From contig JAESQN010000012.1 of NCBI GenBank assembly GCA_016765135.1, forward strand, positions 1 through 38,232: 38,232 nt of DNA. Direction: 5' to 3'. The notes below the pieces were generated by a model. That model did no database searches, was not told the origin of the DNA, and worked only from the letters and a program-made list of their open reading frames with translations. Source of the stretch: Robiginitomaculum sp. (lineage in GTDB: Bacteria > Pseudomonadota > Alphaproteobacteria > Caulobacterales > Maricaulaceae). The first letter of the stretch is position 1. Every line of letters starts with the position of its first letter. Shown here one piece after another: positions 16,789 to 24,708 of this stretch. The position numbers and the translations under genes are program-made.

Positions 16789-17413
16789 TTAGGGTCAAAA
16801 CCCGCGTATGTTCACCGATTTTCTCGGGCGCGGTGTGGGAGGCTATTACGGCGCACCCGCCGTTTGCCACATGGTCTGCAACCAATGTTTGAATGATTTT
16901 CTGCCCTTTAATATCCAGTGCGGCGGCTGGTTCATCAAGAACCCAGAGGCTTGCCCGTTTCATCAAAAGCCGCGCTAGGGACAGCCGCCTGGACTGGCCC
17001 GCCGACAGGCTCTTGGCCCGTAAATCCATTTGCGCGGACAGGCCGACTTTCTCCAATATCTCTTGCGCAGGCACAGGAGAGCTATAAATAGATTGCCAAA
17101 ACTGCAGGTTTTCTAGGGCGGTCAAATTTGGCTTATGCCCATCATGATGGCCTTGATAGCCCGTGCCGGAATGCGGATATATATATATGTCCGTGCCGTG
17201 CCAACAGATAGACCCAGTTTCAGGTCTAAGCAGACCAGAGATACATTTCAACAATGTGGTTTTGCCAATACCATTACTGCCCGTCACCCAAAGCGTATCA
17301 CCCGGCTCCAGACTAAATGACAGGTCTTCAATGAGCAAACGTTCACCACGACTAACGGACAAGTTCGTGACGGCGAGCATGGATGTTTTTTGTTGGGAAG
17401 CGGTTTGGATCAT
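16769..17413 (-). CDS. ccmA: Heme exporter ATP-binding protein CcmA
   Basis: 214 residues, a compact ABC ATPase. Walker A GSNGIGKTT, CcmA-type Q-loop region GYQGHHDGHKPNLTALENL, signature LSAGQSRRLSLARL, Walker B LWVLDEPAAALD, and switch His in IASHT. It powers release of holo-CcmE from CcmC/D. First gene of ccmABCD-mazG. The start at 17413 gives an 11-residue lead before a second Met (MLAVTNLSV), which could be the true start. Divergent from ccmE across 120 bp that contain a 7-bp hairpin (17452-17471). Confidence 0.95.
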   Translation of the reverse strand: MIQTASQQKTSMLAVTNLSVSRGERLLIEDLSFSLEPGDTLWVTGSNGIGKTTLLKCISGLLRPETGSICWHGTDIYIYPHSGTGYQGHHDGHKPNLTALENLQFWQSIYSSPVPAQEILEKVGLSAQMDLRAKSLSAGQSRRLSLARLLMKRASLWVLDEPAAALDIKGQKIIQTLVADHVANGGCAVIASHTAPEKIGEHTRVLTLNGAADA

Positions 17414-17533
17414 AATTTTTATCTATACTCAATTCCCCAAACTGGCTATAAGCAGGTTCAACGAAACCTGCGCTATTTTGGCGCATTTCCTAACACGCAC
17501 TTACGGGATAAGCCAGAAAGATATACAAGACCA

Positions 17534-17962
17534 ATGACACCAAAGCATCAAAATCGTCGTTTAACCATTTTCGCGCTGTGCGCTCTGGCCGTTATAGCGG
17601 GCGTGTTTTTACTGCTGCAAGCGCTAGGCGATAATAAACAATTGTTCGTCAATCCGTCCAATGTCGTGGCACCCCTCTATATCCAGGGCGCCAACCCGAT
17701 CAAAATCGGCGGCATGGTGGTCGAGGACAGCATACAAAAAGGGGGCGGTCTCATCACATATTTCTCAGTCATTGATTTCGAGAACCCAAACCCCGAAATC
17801 CCGGAGCTAAAAGTCATCTATGATGATGTGCTACCAGATTTGTTCAAAGAAGGCCAAGGCGTAGTCATGACCGGAAAACTAGGCCAAGACGGCGTATTCA
17901 TAGCCAGCAATGTCCTGGCAAAACACGACGAAAACTACATGCCGAAATTGCCGGAGAGTTAG
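17534..17962 (+). CDS. ccmE: Heme chaperone CcmE
   Basis: 142 residues from ATG 17534. It has a short cytoplasmic N-terminus (NRR), one membrane anchor (LTIFALCALAVIAGVFLLL) and a periplasmic OB-fold. The heme-attachment motif VLAKHDENYMP is intact, with the His that binds heme covalently and the conserved Tyr. LPDLFKEGQGVV is also typical. It carries heme from CcmC to the CcmF/H ligation complex. Here it is divergent from ccmABCD and stands alone; ccmF, ccmG, ccmH and ccmI are not in the window and must be elsewhere if system I is complete. Confidence 0.95.
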   Translation: MTPKHQNRRLTIFALCALAVIAGVFLLLQALGDNKQLFVNPSNVVAPLYIQGANPIKIGGMVVEDSIQKGGGLITYFSVIDFENPNPEIPELKVIYDDVLPDLFKEGQGVVMTGKLGQDGVFIASNVLAKHDENYMPKLPES

Positions 17963-17983
17963 AGACGGTATATTTCAAACTAC

Positions 17984-18198
17984 AGCTAAGTTAATTTGGA
18001 TTGATTTCTAGCGATAAAATGATTGAACTTAAATCCGATATCCCCAGCACCCGCTCATACCCAGCTTGACTGGGTATCCAGTTTTTTAACCAAATATGTG
18101 TGCGCTTTGCGCACTCTTTATGCGCTGGATACCCGGTCGGGGCCGAGTATGAGCGGGTGCTGGGGGGCGGATTTAAGTTCAATCAACCCAAATTAGCT
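17984..18198. repeat. Large palindromic element (MITE-like)
   Basis: Nested inverted repeats. A perfect 17-bp stem pairs 18021-18037 with 18168-18184, and a perfect 19-bp stem pairs 18042-18060 with 18147-18165. Inside are GGGTATCCAG (18072-18081) pairing with CTGGATACCC (18125-18134) and a central hairpin GTGCGC-TTT-GCGCAC (18100-18114). AGCTAA...TTTGG(A/G)TTGATT at the outer ends (from 17984, and back from 18198) extends the symmetry with an offset. No ORF is convincing inside. It lies between ccmE and tRNA-Ser and could terminate ccmE transcription. The arms differ from the 14184/34381 repeat family. Confidence 0.8.
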
Positions 18199-18218
18199 TG
18201 GCTATATATCTGCAAGGA

Positions 18219-18297
18219 ATGGCGGAGAGGGAGGGATTCGACCCCCCCCCCCGTGCGCGTAGGCGCACATAATATACAAACCGGGGTTAGAATCCCA
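18219..18297 (-). pseudogene. Duplicated 3' fragment of tRNA-Ser with adjoining hairpin
   Basis: Positions 18219-18241 are a 23-bp exact copy of 18334-18356, which is the acceptor/T-arm 3' end plus CCA of the intact tRNA-Ser. Next to it a run of 11 C (18242-18252) and GTGCGC-GTAG-GCGCAC (18253-18268) imitate the long variable arm of a class II tRNA. No anticodon arm or D-arm follows, so it is not a functional tRNA. GGGATTC (18233-18239) pairs with GAATCCC (18290-18296), making one extended hairpin. It may be an old attachment-site duplication or a decayed second tRNA. Confidence 0.65.
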
Positions 18298-18334
18298 TGA
18301 GCGAAATTTTCCGATAAATGTTTAGATTTGAATA

Positions 18335-18424
18335 TGGCGGAGAGGGAGGGATTCGAACCCCCGGTACACTTCCGTGCACGCCGGTTTTCAAGACCGGTGC
18401 ATTCAACCACTCTGCCACCTCTCC
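18335..18424 (-). tRNA. tRNA-Ser (anticodon TGA)
   Basis: The reverse complement is a 90-nt class II tRNA with encoded CCA: acceptor GGAGAGG/CCTCTCC, anticodon stem CCGGT/ACCGG around CTTGAAA (anticodon TGA, Ser), long variable arm GTGCACGGAAGTGTAC, and T-arm GGGGG TTCGAAT CCCTC. The discriminator is G, as expected for serine. Transcribed leftwards, so its 3' end faces the partial duplicate and the palindromic element. Confidence 0.96.
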
Positions 18425-18733
18425 TAAAGGTATAAGCGGGTTTAGAGACGCGGGTTAGCAAGGGTAGGGCCATTGTGCAAGGGGCTTAATCGGGTTTTTA
18501 TCACAATTATCTAAGGCTAAGCCAAGTGGGAGTAGGGGGTCATATTTGATTAACCCTTTATGCCAAGAGCTTGTTAAGTCTGAAAATGAAAGACTTTTTA
18601 AGCCTGTCTTATAACTCGGTTTTAAAGTTACTGATTTATGTTGCTGCTTAATTGAGGAAGAACGGGTGCACAAACCCGCATTTTAGGTGTCGAACCGTAA
18701 GTATTGGGCGGTTCATTGGTAACAGGAATGAAA
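18425..18733. other. Intergenic region between tRNA-Ser and rlpA
   Basis: 309 bp without a gene. It should hold the leftward tRNA-Ser promoter and the rightward rlpA promoter, but I cannot name -35/-10 boxes with confidence. Near rlpA there are two small hairpins: CGGGT/ACCCG (18663-18678) and GAACCG/CGGTTC (18692-18714). They lie in the likely 5' leader of rlpA. Confidence 0.4.
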
Positions 18734-19873
18734 ATGACAAAGTTTACATTTTATGGTTTGGGCAAAGCAGGCGTAGTAACATTTTTGGGTTTGGGTGCTT
18801 TGAGCTTGGGTGCGTGCAGCACCACATCCGGAATGATTGGCCCAGGTAATTTGAAAATGGGTGCGCCGATAACCTATAAAATTGACCAAGCCGGCAAATA
18901 TATATCGCCACAAGCACCACGTTCAATGGCGTCACTGCCAAAGCGTCCGCAAGCGAGCTTGCCAAAACTGCCAAATTACCGGCCAAATCACCAACTTGGG
19001 ACGCCCCCTAAATTGAAAAATGTGGACACCAATCTTTATGCCCACCAAAAGGTCGGCAGACCATACACTATATTTGGTAAGCGCTATACGCCAAAGCACC
19101 AACCAAAATATGACACAGTCGGTACGGCTTCCTGGTACGGTGATAAGTTTCACGGCAAGCCAACGGCGACAGGTGAAATATATGATATGAACGATATCAC
19201 CGCCGCGCACAAAACCATGGCGCTAAACTCTATGGTCTTGGTCACAAATGTCGAAACGGGCAAGCAGTTGATGGTGCGGGTTAATGACCGGGGGCCATTT
19301 ATTGGCGACAGAATTATTGATCTAAGCCGTGCCGCCGCGCAAGAGCTGGGCATGTTTACATCCGGCTTGGCGAAAGTTCGCGTGCAGTATGCTGGCCCCG
19401 CTGACCCTATGGCAGCTAAAAAGCGTAAACCACGTAAAGCGCCTAAAGCCTTGCCGAAACCAATACCCGTGCCAGCCTTGCCAGAGCCGCGCTTTGAACA
19501 GGCACCGGATGCCGTAGCGGATTTGCCGCAATCCATCCCGCAATATAGACCATTACGGGATTTGGGCGCGACACCTCCTGCTCAAACTGCTTTACCACTG
19601 CCCGACAAACCACGCGCTAATAAACCCGCACCCAGATATTCTGTAGTGCCAAGGAACCAAATACCTCAGCCGCAAAACGCTATACCTCACAGGGGAATGC
19701 CCAAACAGGCAGACTTGCCAAGCGGCAGGCTGGAAGACGGCCCTATAACATTGACTATCAAAGGCCCTGTCCATATGGCGTCTGATAATAATGACGGTAC
19801 ATACGAAAAGCCGCGCTTCATCCCCGCCGTAAACTACACTGATTTACCTGCGAAAAAATCCCGGAAAAAGTAA
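18734..19873 (+). CDS. rlpA: RlpA-like septal ring lytic transglycosylase lipoprotein
   Basis: 379 residues from ATG 18734 (AGGA with 6-nt spacing); ATG 18728 and TTG 18704 are in frame upstream but poorly placed. Lipoprotein signal with lipobox LGAC, Cys28. Proline-rich spacer to about 125, then the double-psi beta-barrel (about 128-220) starting GTASWYG. The acid/His/Asp set known from Pseudomonas RlpA is kept: Glu148 (TGEIY), His159 (AAHKTM), Asp185 (VNDRGPF). The family cleaves denuded glycan strands at the septum. The usual C-terminal SPOR domain is not visible; instead there is a long Lys/Pro-rich, low-complexity tail. A terminator follows. Confidence 0.9.
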   Translation: MTKFTFYGLGKAGVVTFLGLGALSLGACSTTSGMIGPGNLKMGAPITYKIDQAGKYISPQAPRSMASLPKRPQASLPKLPNYRPNHQLGTPPKLKNVDTNLYAHQKVGRPYTIFGKRYTPKHQPKYDTVGTASWYGDKFHGKPTATGEIYDMNDITAAHKTMALNSMVLVTNVETGKQLMVRVNDRGPFIGDRIIDLSRAAAQELGMFTSGLAKVRVQYAGPADPMAAKKRKPRKAPKALPKPIPVPALPEPRFEQAPDAVADLPQSIPQYRPLRDLGATPPAQTALPLPDKPRANKPAPRYSVVPRNQIPQPQNAIPHRGMPKQADLPSGRLEDGPITLTIKGPVHMASDNNDGTYEKPRFIPAVNYTDLPAKKSRKK

Positions 19874-19962
19874 AGAAAAATCCAGAGAAAAATCCGAGGA
19901 AAAATAACGGCGTTCAAGCCTTTACGAATCTATCTATACATGTCTATCTACATATGGGAGTT

Positions 19963-19995
19963 AAGGCGTAGCTGATTGCTACGCCTTTTCTTTTT
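19963..19995 (+). terminator. Rho-independent terminator after rlpA
   Basis: Perfect 10-bp stem AAGGCGTAGC (19963-19972) and GCTACGCCTT (19978-19987), loop TGATT, followed by TTCTTTTT. It ends rlpA transcription and argues that the next gene starts beyond 19995, which supports the ATG at 20021. Confidence 0.9.
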
Positions 19996-20020
19996 GCGCA
20001 AACACCTGTATGGATTGTTG

Positions 20021-21178
20021 ATGATGAAATATCTTTTTTTGCTAGTGGTTTTCGCCTTGGGTTTATTTGTGCCGCCAGCATTGGCGCAAACCGAAAGCGG
20101 GTTCCCAACATCTGCGGATAATCTTGCCATTTTGGATTATGAGAGCGGGGAAATCCTGTTTGAGAAAAACGCCCGCGTCCCCATGTATCCCGCCTCCATG
20201 ACCAAAATCATGACGGCGCTCATCGTGTTCGACCGCATAAAATCCGGCGCATTGTCTTTGGACGATGAATTTGTCGTCAGCGAAGATGCCTGGCAGCGCG
20301 GTGGTGCTGCGTCCGGGTCGTCCACCATGTTCCTGGAGCCTAATTCCAAAGTAAAAATCCGTGATTTATTGCGCGGTGTTATCGTACAATCGGGCAATGA
20401 TGCATGTATTGTGCTGGCCCAAGGTATTGCGGGCAGTGAAGCCGCCTTTGCCGACCTGATGAACCGCAAAGCAAAAGAACTGGGTCTGGACAATGCGCAT
20501 TTTGTCAACTCAACAGGTTGGCCTGACCCTAAGCACAAGATCAGCGCCTATGAACTGGCATGGTTGACCCGGCACTCCATTGCCGCCCACCCCGAGATGT
20601 TTAAAATCTACGCAGAGCGGACATATACCTGGAACGGCATTACACAAGCAAACCGCAATCCTCTTTACGGCTCGGGTATAGAGGGTGTGGACGGGATGAA
20701 AACCGGGTACACAAAAATCTCCAAATACGGGTTTGTCGGCACGGGCATGCAAAATGGTGTACGCCGGATATTTGTTATCAACGGCCTTGAAGCAAACTCT
20801 GCGAGACGCTCCGAATCCCGCCGGGTGATGCGCGCTGCTTTTGGTGAGTTCAAGGTCTATAAGCTCTATAAAGCTGGAGAAAAAGCCGGGTCTGCGCCCG
20901 TATTTATGGGTAAATCTGAAGCCGTGGACTTAGTAAGCAGTGAAGATGTTTCAGTGGGTTTGCACATGCCTGCCCGCGCCGGGCTAAAGGTGCAGATCAA
21001 GTATTTGGGCCCAATCCCTGCGCCCATTACCAAGGGCGATCATGTTGCTAATCTAATTATTACTGCCCCTGGGCGGGAAACGGAAACTATTGCGCTTTTA
21101 GCTGGGGAAGATGTGAAAAGAAAGTCCGTACCTGCACGAATATTGGCGTCTCTGCTAAGCAAAGTCCGTGGGGAGTAG
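20021..21178 (+). CDS. D-alanyl-D-alanine carboxypeptidase (PBP5/6 family, DacF-like)
   Basis: 385 residues. The signal peptide MMKYLFLLVVFALGLFVPPALA is followed by the SxxK motif ASMTK (Ser59, Lys62), the SxN motif QSGND (Ser124, Asn126) and KTG (227-229). A PBP5 C-terminal beta domain lies at about 285-385. It trims the terminal D-Ala from peptidoglycan pentapeptides in the periplasm. I chose ATG 20021 because the signal peptide starts there and the upstream extension crosses the rlpA terminator; ATG 20024 is equally possible. In alphaproteobacteria this gene commonly leads tmk-holB, as here. It has no obvious amphipathic membrane anchor. Confidence 0.94.
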   Translation: MMKYLFLLVVFALGLFVPPALAQTESGFPTSADNLAILDYESGEILFEKNARVPMYPASMTKIMTALIVFDRIKSGALSLDDEFVVSEDAWQRGGAASGSSTMFLEPNSKVKIRDLLRGVIVQSGNDACIVLAQGIAGSEAAFADLMNRKAKELGLDNAHFVNSTGWPDPKHKISAYELAWLTRHSIAAHPEMFKIYAERTYTWNGITQANRNPLYGSGIEGVDGMKTGYTKISKYGFVGTGMQNGVRRIFVINGLEANSARRSESRRVMRAAFGEFKVYKLYKAGEKAGSAPVFMGKSEAVDLVSSEDVSVGLHMPARAGLKVQIKYLGPIPAPITKGDHVANLIITAPGRETETIALLAGEDVKRKSVPARILASLLSKVRGE

Positions 21179-21185
21179 CGGGAAA

Positions 21186-21827
21186 ATGCAAACAGGCAAA
21201 TTCATAACACTCGAAGGCGGTGAAGGGGCCGGGAAGACCACCCAGGCGACCCGCATTAAAACCGCATTGGAAGATGCAGGCCTGGAGGTTGTTATTACCC
21301 GCGAACCAGGCGGTACATTCGGTGCCGAAGCCATCCGCGATCTCGTACTAGGCGGTTCTCATGAACGTTGGTCGGGCCTGACAGAATTGCTACTCATGTA
21401 TGCGGCTCGGCTTGACCATGTGGAGAAATTGATCAAGCCCGCATTAGCGCGAGGCGTTTGGGTAATATGTGATCGGTTCAACGATTCTTCCATGGCCTAT
21501 CAAGGCTATGCCAGAGGCCTGGGACGTGAGCGTGTTGCCGCCATAGACGCGGTGGTGCTGGACGGGTTTAAGCCTGATTTGACCATATTATTTGATATAG
21601 ACCCGATTTTAGCCCAAAGGCGGGTCAAGACACGCGGCGAGGATTTATCCCGCTTTGACACCGAAGATTTGGAGTTTCACAAAGTTCTGCGCGCCGCATT
21701 TCTGGACATTGCAAAGCGAGACCAAGGGCGGTTCGGGATTGTTGACGCTACCTTATCCCGAGACGCTATCGAGACCCAGATAAAGCATATTTTGATGCAG
21801 AAATTTTCGGGGCTACGTCTTGGCTAA
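21186..21827 (+). CDS. tmk: Thymidylate kinase
   Basis: 213 residues. P-loop EGGEGAGKTTQ, TREPGGT (dTMP binding), DRFNDSSMAYQGYARG (DRx motif and lid approach). It phosphorylates dTMP to dTDP for DNA synthesis. ATG 21186 is preceded by GCGGGA; an in-frame GTG at 21168 overlaps the dac stop and is less likely. It overlaps holB by 8 nt. Confidence 0.96.
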   Translation: MQTGKFITLEGGEGAGKTTQATRIKTALEDAGLEVVITREPGGTFGAEAIRDLVLGGSHERWSGLTELLLMYAARLDHVEKLIKPALARGVWVICDRFNDSSMAYQGYARGLGRERVAAIDAVVLDGFKPDLTILFDIDPILAQRRVKTRGEDLSRFDTEDLEFHKVLRAAFLDIAKRDQGRFGIVDATLSRDAIETQIKHILMQKFSGLRLG

Positions 21828-22887
21828 AGCGGTCACAGACGCGTATCCCGAAGCCGACAGGGCGGACGGTTGCCCTCGGCCACGCGATGTGTATGCACTG
21901 CTTGGTCACACGAGTGCCGAAGCCCGCTTTGCCAAAATGTTTGCCAACAACAGCCTGCACCATGCTTGGCTGATCAGCGGCCCCAAAGGCATCGGCAAGG
22001 CGACTTTGGCCTATAGAATGATCCGCACGGCGCTTGGCGGGCAACCGCAAAATACTGGCAAACTAGATGTACCAGCCAGCGACCCGGTGGCCCAAAGAGT
22101 GCAATCCCTTGGCCATGGTGATTTTCTTCTCATTCGCCGTCCCTATGATCCCAAAACCAAAAAACTACGGGCTGAAACCCCCATTGCCGAAGCGCGCAAG
22201 GTGAGTGAGTTTTTCTCCCGCAAAGCTTCCGAGGGCGGTTGGCGCGTCTGCCTGATCGATAGCATTGACGAGATGAACCGCAACGCCACCAATGCACTGC
22301 TGAAGACACTGGAGGAGCCGCCAGAGCGTGCTTTGTTGATCTTGATTTCACATGCGCCGGGGCGATTGTTGCCGACAATCCGGTCGCGCTGCATGGCTTT
22401 GCCCTTACGCCCGGTACCGGAAACCGATTTGCGGGATTGGTTAGCCGGGCAGGTTAATGCCCCTGCTGAAGATGTTGAAGATGTTGAAGCGGCCGTAAAA
22501 TTGGCGGGTGGTGCGCCGGGCAAAGCATTTGCCTATGTGCAAAACGCCGAGACCGTGCTGCGGCCACTGGCGCGGTTTATGCGCGGTTTCCCGGCCCAAA
22601 ATACGCGGCTTTATCACACAATTTCTGATACATTAGCCCTGGCAAAAAATGCGGCTTGCCACGATTTGTTTTGGGACGGCCTACAAGATATTCTACACGC
22701 CCAGGCTATCTATGCCGCTACGGGGCAATGGGACGGGGCTTACGAGCCGCTTGCCTTGACACGGGGTGCCGATGAATGGGTGGCCATTCGGGCCGAGCTA
22801 AACCAGATGCGTCTAGCCGGGGCGGGGCTGAATATGAATAAGAAAAATGTACTCTTGCAAGGTTTGATGCGGATTGGAGCGGATTGA
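21820..22887 (+). CDS. holB: DNA polymerase III delta' subunit
   Basis: 355 residues from TTG 21820, with GGGG eight nt upstream; no ATG is available near the N-terminus. Delta' is the stator of the clamp loader. Visible are AWLISGPKGIGKATLA (P-loop form), CLIDSIDEMNRNATNALLKTLEEPPERALLILISH and the SRC arginine-finger motif (TIRSRCMALPL). Overlaps tmk by 8 nt and tatD by 1 nt. In related genomes metG often follows; here tatD comes directly. Confidence 0.92.
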   Translation: MAKAVTDAYPEADRADGCPRPRDVYALLGHTSAEARFAKMFANNSLHHAWLISGPKGIGKATLAYRMIRTALGGQPQNTGKLDVPASDPVAQRVQSLGHGDFLLIRRPYDPKTKKLRAETPIAEARKVSEFFSRKASEGGWRVCLIDSIDEMNRNATNALLKTLEEPPERALLILISHAPGRLLPTIRSRCMALPLRPVPETDLRDWLAGQVNAPAEDVEDVEAAVKLAGGAPGKAFAYVQNAETVLRPLARFMRGFPAQNTRLYHTISDTLALAKNAACHDLFWDGLQDILHAQAIYAATGQWDGAYEPLALTRGADEWVAIRAELNQMRLAGAGLNMNKKNVLLQGLMRIGAD

Positions 22888-23675
22888 TGTTTTTGGTTGA
22901 TAGTCATGTTAATTTGCACGGTGAACAATTCGCTGATGATCTGGAGCAAGTTGTTGAGCGTGCGCAAAATGCAGGTGTTGGCACTATGCTCAATATTTGT
23001 TGTAAAACATCTGAATTTGACGCCGTGTTGGCCGTGGCGGAAAAATTTGATAATATGTATGCGTCCGTCGGTACGCACCCCCATGAAGCCCGTGAAAACC
23101 CGGACATAAAAGCTAGCGAAATCATAGAATTAAGCCGACATGCCAAAGTGATTGGCATCGGAGAAACCGGGCTGGACTTTCATTATAATTATTCAGACCG
23201 CGACGACCAATACGCCAATTTCCTGGCCCATATTGATGCGGCGCGGCAAACCCAATTACCCTTGATAATCCATAGCCGTAATGCGGATAAAGAGATGGCA
23301 GAATTACTGGAAACCGAGATGAAAAAGGGTGAGTTTCCAGCTTTGTTGCACTGCTATACGGGCGGCGCAGAATTGGCGCGCCGGGCGGCAGATTTGGGGC
23401 TTTATTTCGCTTTGTCGGGGATTTTGACCTTCAAAAACGCTCACGAATTACGTGAAATTTCCAAAGATTTACCAGAGGATAGGCTGTTAATCGAAACCGA
23501 TTGTCCATATTTAGCGCCCATGCCGCACCGGGGGCGGCGCAATGAACCAGCCTGGGTAGTGCGGGTCGCCGAAGACTTGGCAACACTCAAAGGCTGGAGC
23601 CTTGAGGACACGGCAAACCGTACTACGGACGCTTTTTTCAACCTGTTTACCAAGGCAAAAAGGCCGAAAACATGA
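22887..23675 (+). CDS. tatD: TatD-family metal-dependent hydrolase/DNase
   Basis: 262 residues; ATG overlaps the holB stop by 1 nt (TGATG). A TIM-barrel hydrolase: IGIGETGLDFHY (metal Glu), PLIIHSRNAD (His), LLHCYTG (His), LIETDCPYL (Asp). The first metal motif, normally HxH, reads SHVN, so the second His is Asn9. I recall similar SHVNLH starts in other alphaproteobacterial members, so this may be a clade feature rather than damage. Likely function is a 3'-5' exonuclease or D-aminoacyl-tRNA-deacylase-like activity, not settled for the family. Confidence 0.92.
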   Translation: MFLVDSHVNLHGEQFADDLEQVVERAQNAGVGTMLNICCKTSEFDAVLAVAEKFDNMYASVGTHPHEARENPDIKASEIIELSRHAKVIGIGETGLDFHYNYSDRDDQYANFLAHIDAARQTQLPLIIHSRNADKEMAELLETEMKKGEFPALLHCYTGGAELARRAADLGLYFALSGILTFKNAHELREISKDLPEDRLLIETDCPYLAPMPHRGRRNEPAWVVRVAEDLATLKGWSLEDTANRTTDAFFNLFTKAKRPKT

Positions 23676-24529
23676 GTGAAATGCCCGATGAAATGACAGA
23701 TAATTTACGCATTACCATACTCGGCTGCGGTTCTAGCGGCGGTGTGCCGCGTGTGGGCGGTGATTGGGGTGCATGTGACCCTGAGGAGCCTAAAAACGCC
23801 CGTACGCGCTGTTCTATATTGGTTGAATATTGGCAAAATGAAAACGGGCAGGGGGATGTACCGCGTTCGGAGCGTACTGTCGTTTTGGTTGACACGTCAC
23901 CTGATTTGCGGTGCCAATTGCTGGACGTCGACATACATCATATTGATGCTTTAATTTACACACACGACCACGGCGACCAAACCAACGGCATTGATGATTT
24001 GCGCGCACTTGCATACCGTCAGGGCGAGCGCATTCCGACCTATATGGGGCTGGAAACCAAAGACGCTTTGTTGAACAGGTTCGGCTATTGCTTTGAAAAA
24101 CCCAAAGGTCGAGTTCACGCGCCAATATTAGCACTGCAAGACCTTATCGCAGATGGTGACCATATCAAAATATCCGGCCCCGGTGGCGATTTACCCATTT
24201 CAGTTTTTGAGGTGGGACACGGCAACACCAATGCATTTGGTTTCGTGTTTTGCGACAAAGTAGCCTACACGCCGGATGTGCATACCATCAGCAACCAAAC
24301 GTTAGAGCGTCTGGTGGGCCTGGATATATGGATCATAGACGCGCTACGCTATCACGCGCACCCAACACACACCCATATGGATAAAACTTTGACCTGGGGC
24401 GCCCAAACCAAAACCAAAAAACTGATCTTCACCAACATGCACATAGACATGGATTTTCAAACTTTATCATCAGAACTTTTGGGCATTCACGAGTGCGCTT
24501 ATGACGGCATGATTGTGAATTGGAAATAG
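23672..24529 (+). CDS. MBL-fold hydrolase related to PhnP
   Basis: 285 residues. Metallo-beta-lactamase fold close to phosphoribosyl 1,2-cyclic phosphate phosphodiesterase: ITILGCGSSGGVPRVGGDWGACDP, LVDTSPDLRCQL, THDHGDQTNGIDDLR (98-112), FEVGHGNTNAFGF, and a late HxH region (RYHAHPTHTHM). The signature HxHxDH reads HDHGDQ, with Gln103 in place of the last His; the same change is, as far as I recall, common in alphaproteobacterial homologues. No phn genes are nearby, so a phosphonate role is not implied. ATGA overlap with tatD makes it the last gene of the dac-tmk-holB-tatD operon. Confidence 0.88.
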   Translation: MSEMPDEMTDNLRITILGCGSSGGVPRVGGDWGACDPEEPKNARTRCSILVEYWQNENGQGDVPRSERTVVLVDTSPDLRCQLLDVDIHHIDALIYTHDHGDQTNGIDDLRALAYRQGERIPTYMGLETKDALLNRFGYCFEKPKGRVHAPILALQDLIADGDHIKISGPGGDLPISVFEVGHGNTNAFGFVFCDKVAYTPDVHTISNQTLERLVGLDIWIIDALRYHAHPTHTHMDKTLTWGAQTKTKKLIFTNMHIDMDFQTLSSELLGIHECAYDGMIVNWK

Positions 24530-24617
24530 TTAGATAAAACAAGGCAATGTTACAGCTATAATAACTATAAAGTTCTCATAATATAAATTATGCGCCTTAT
24601 TGATATATATCTTCCAA

Positions 24618-24629
24618 TGACATATGTCA
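24618..24629. promoter_or_regulatory. Perfect 12-bp palindrome upstream of the ABC/DesKR operon
   Basis: TGACATATGTCA, a perfect dyad 80 bp before the first gene of a five-gene operon that ends with a NarL-type response regulator. Such dyads suit a dimeric LuxR-type regulator, so it is a candidate autoregulatory operator. The surrounding 24530-24708 is AT-rich and probably the operon promoter region. Function is inferred from position only. Confidence 0.35.
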
Positions 24630-24708
24630 CCCCACTTTAATGCTATCTGTCAATTTCTATGATGAGAGAGTTTGTTAGTGTGCCTTAAATCAGAAAAGAG
24701 GTTAGGAC

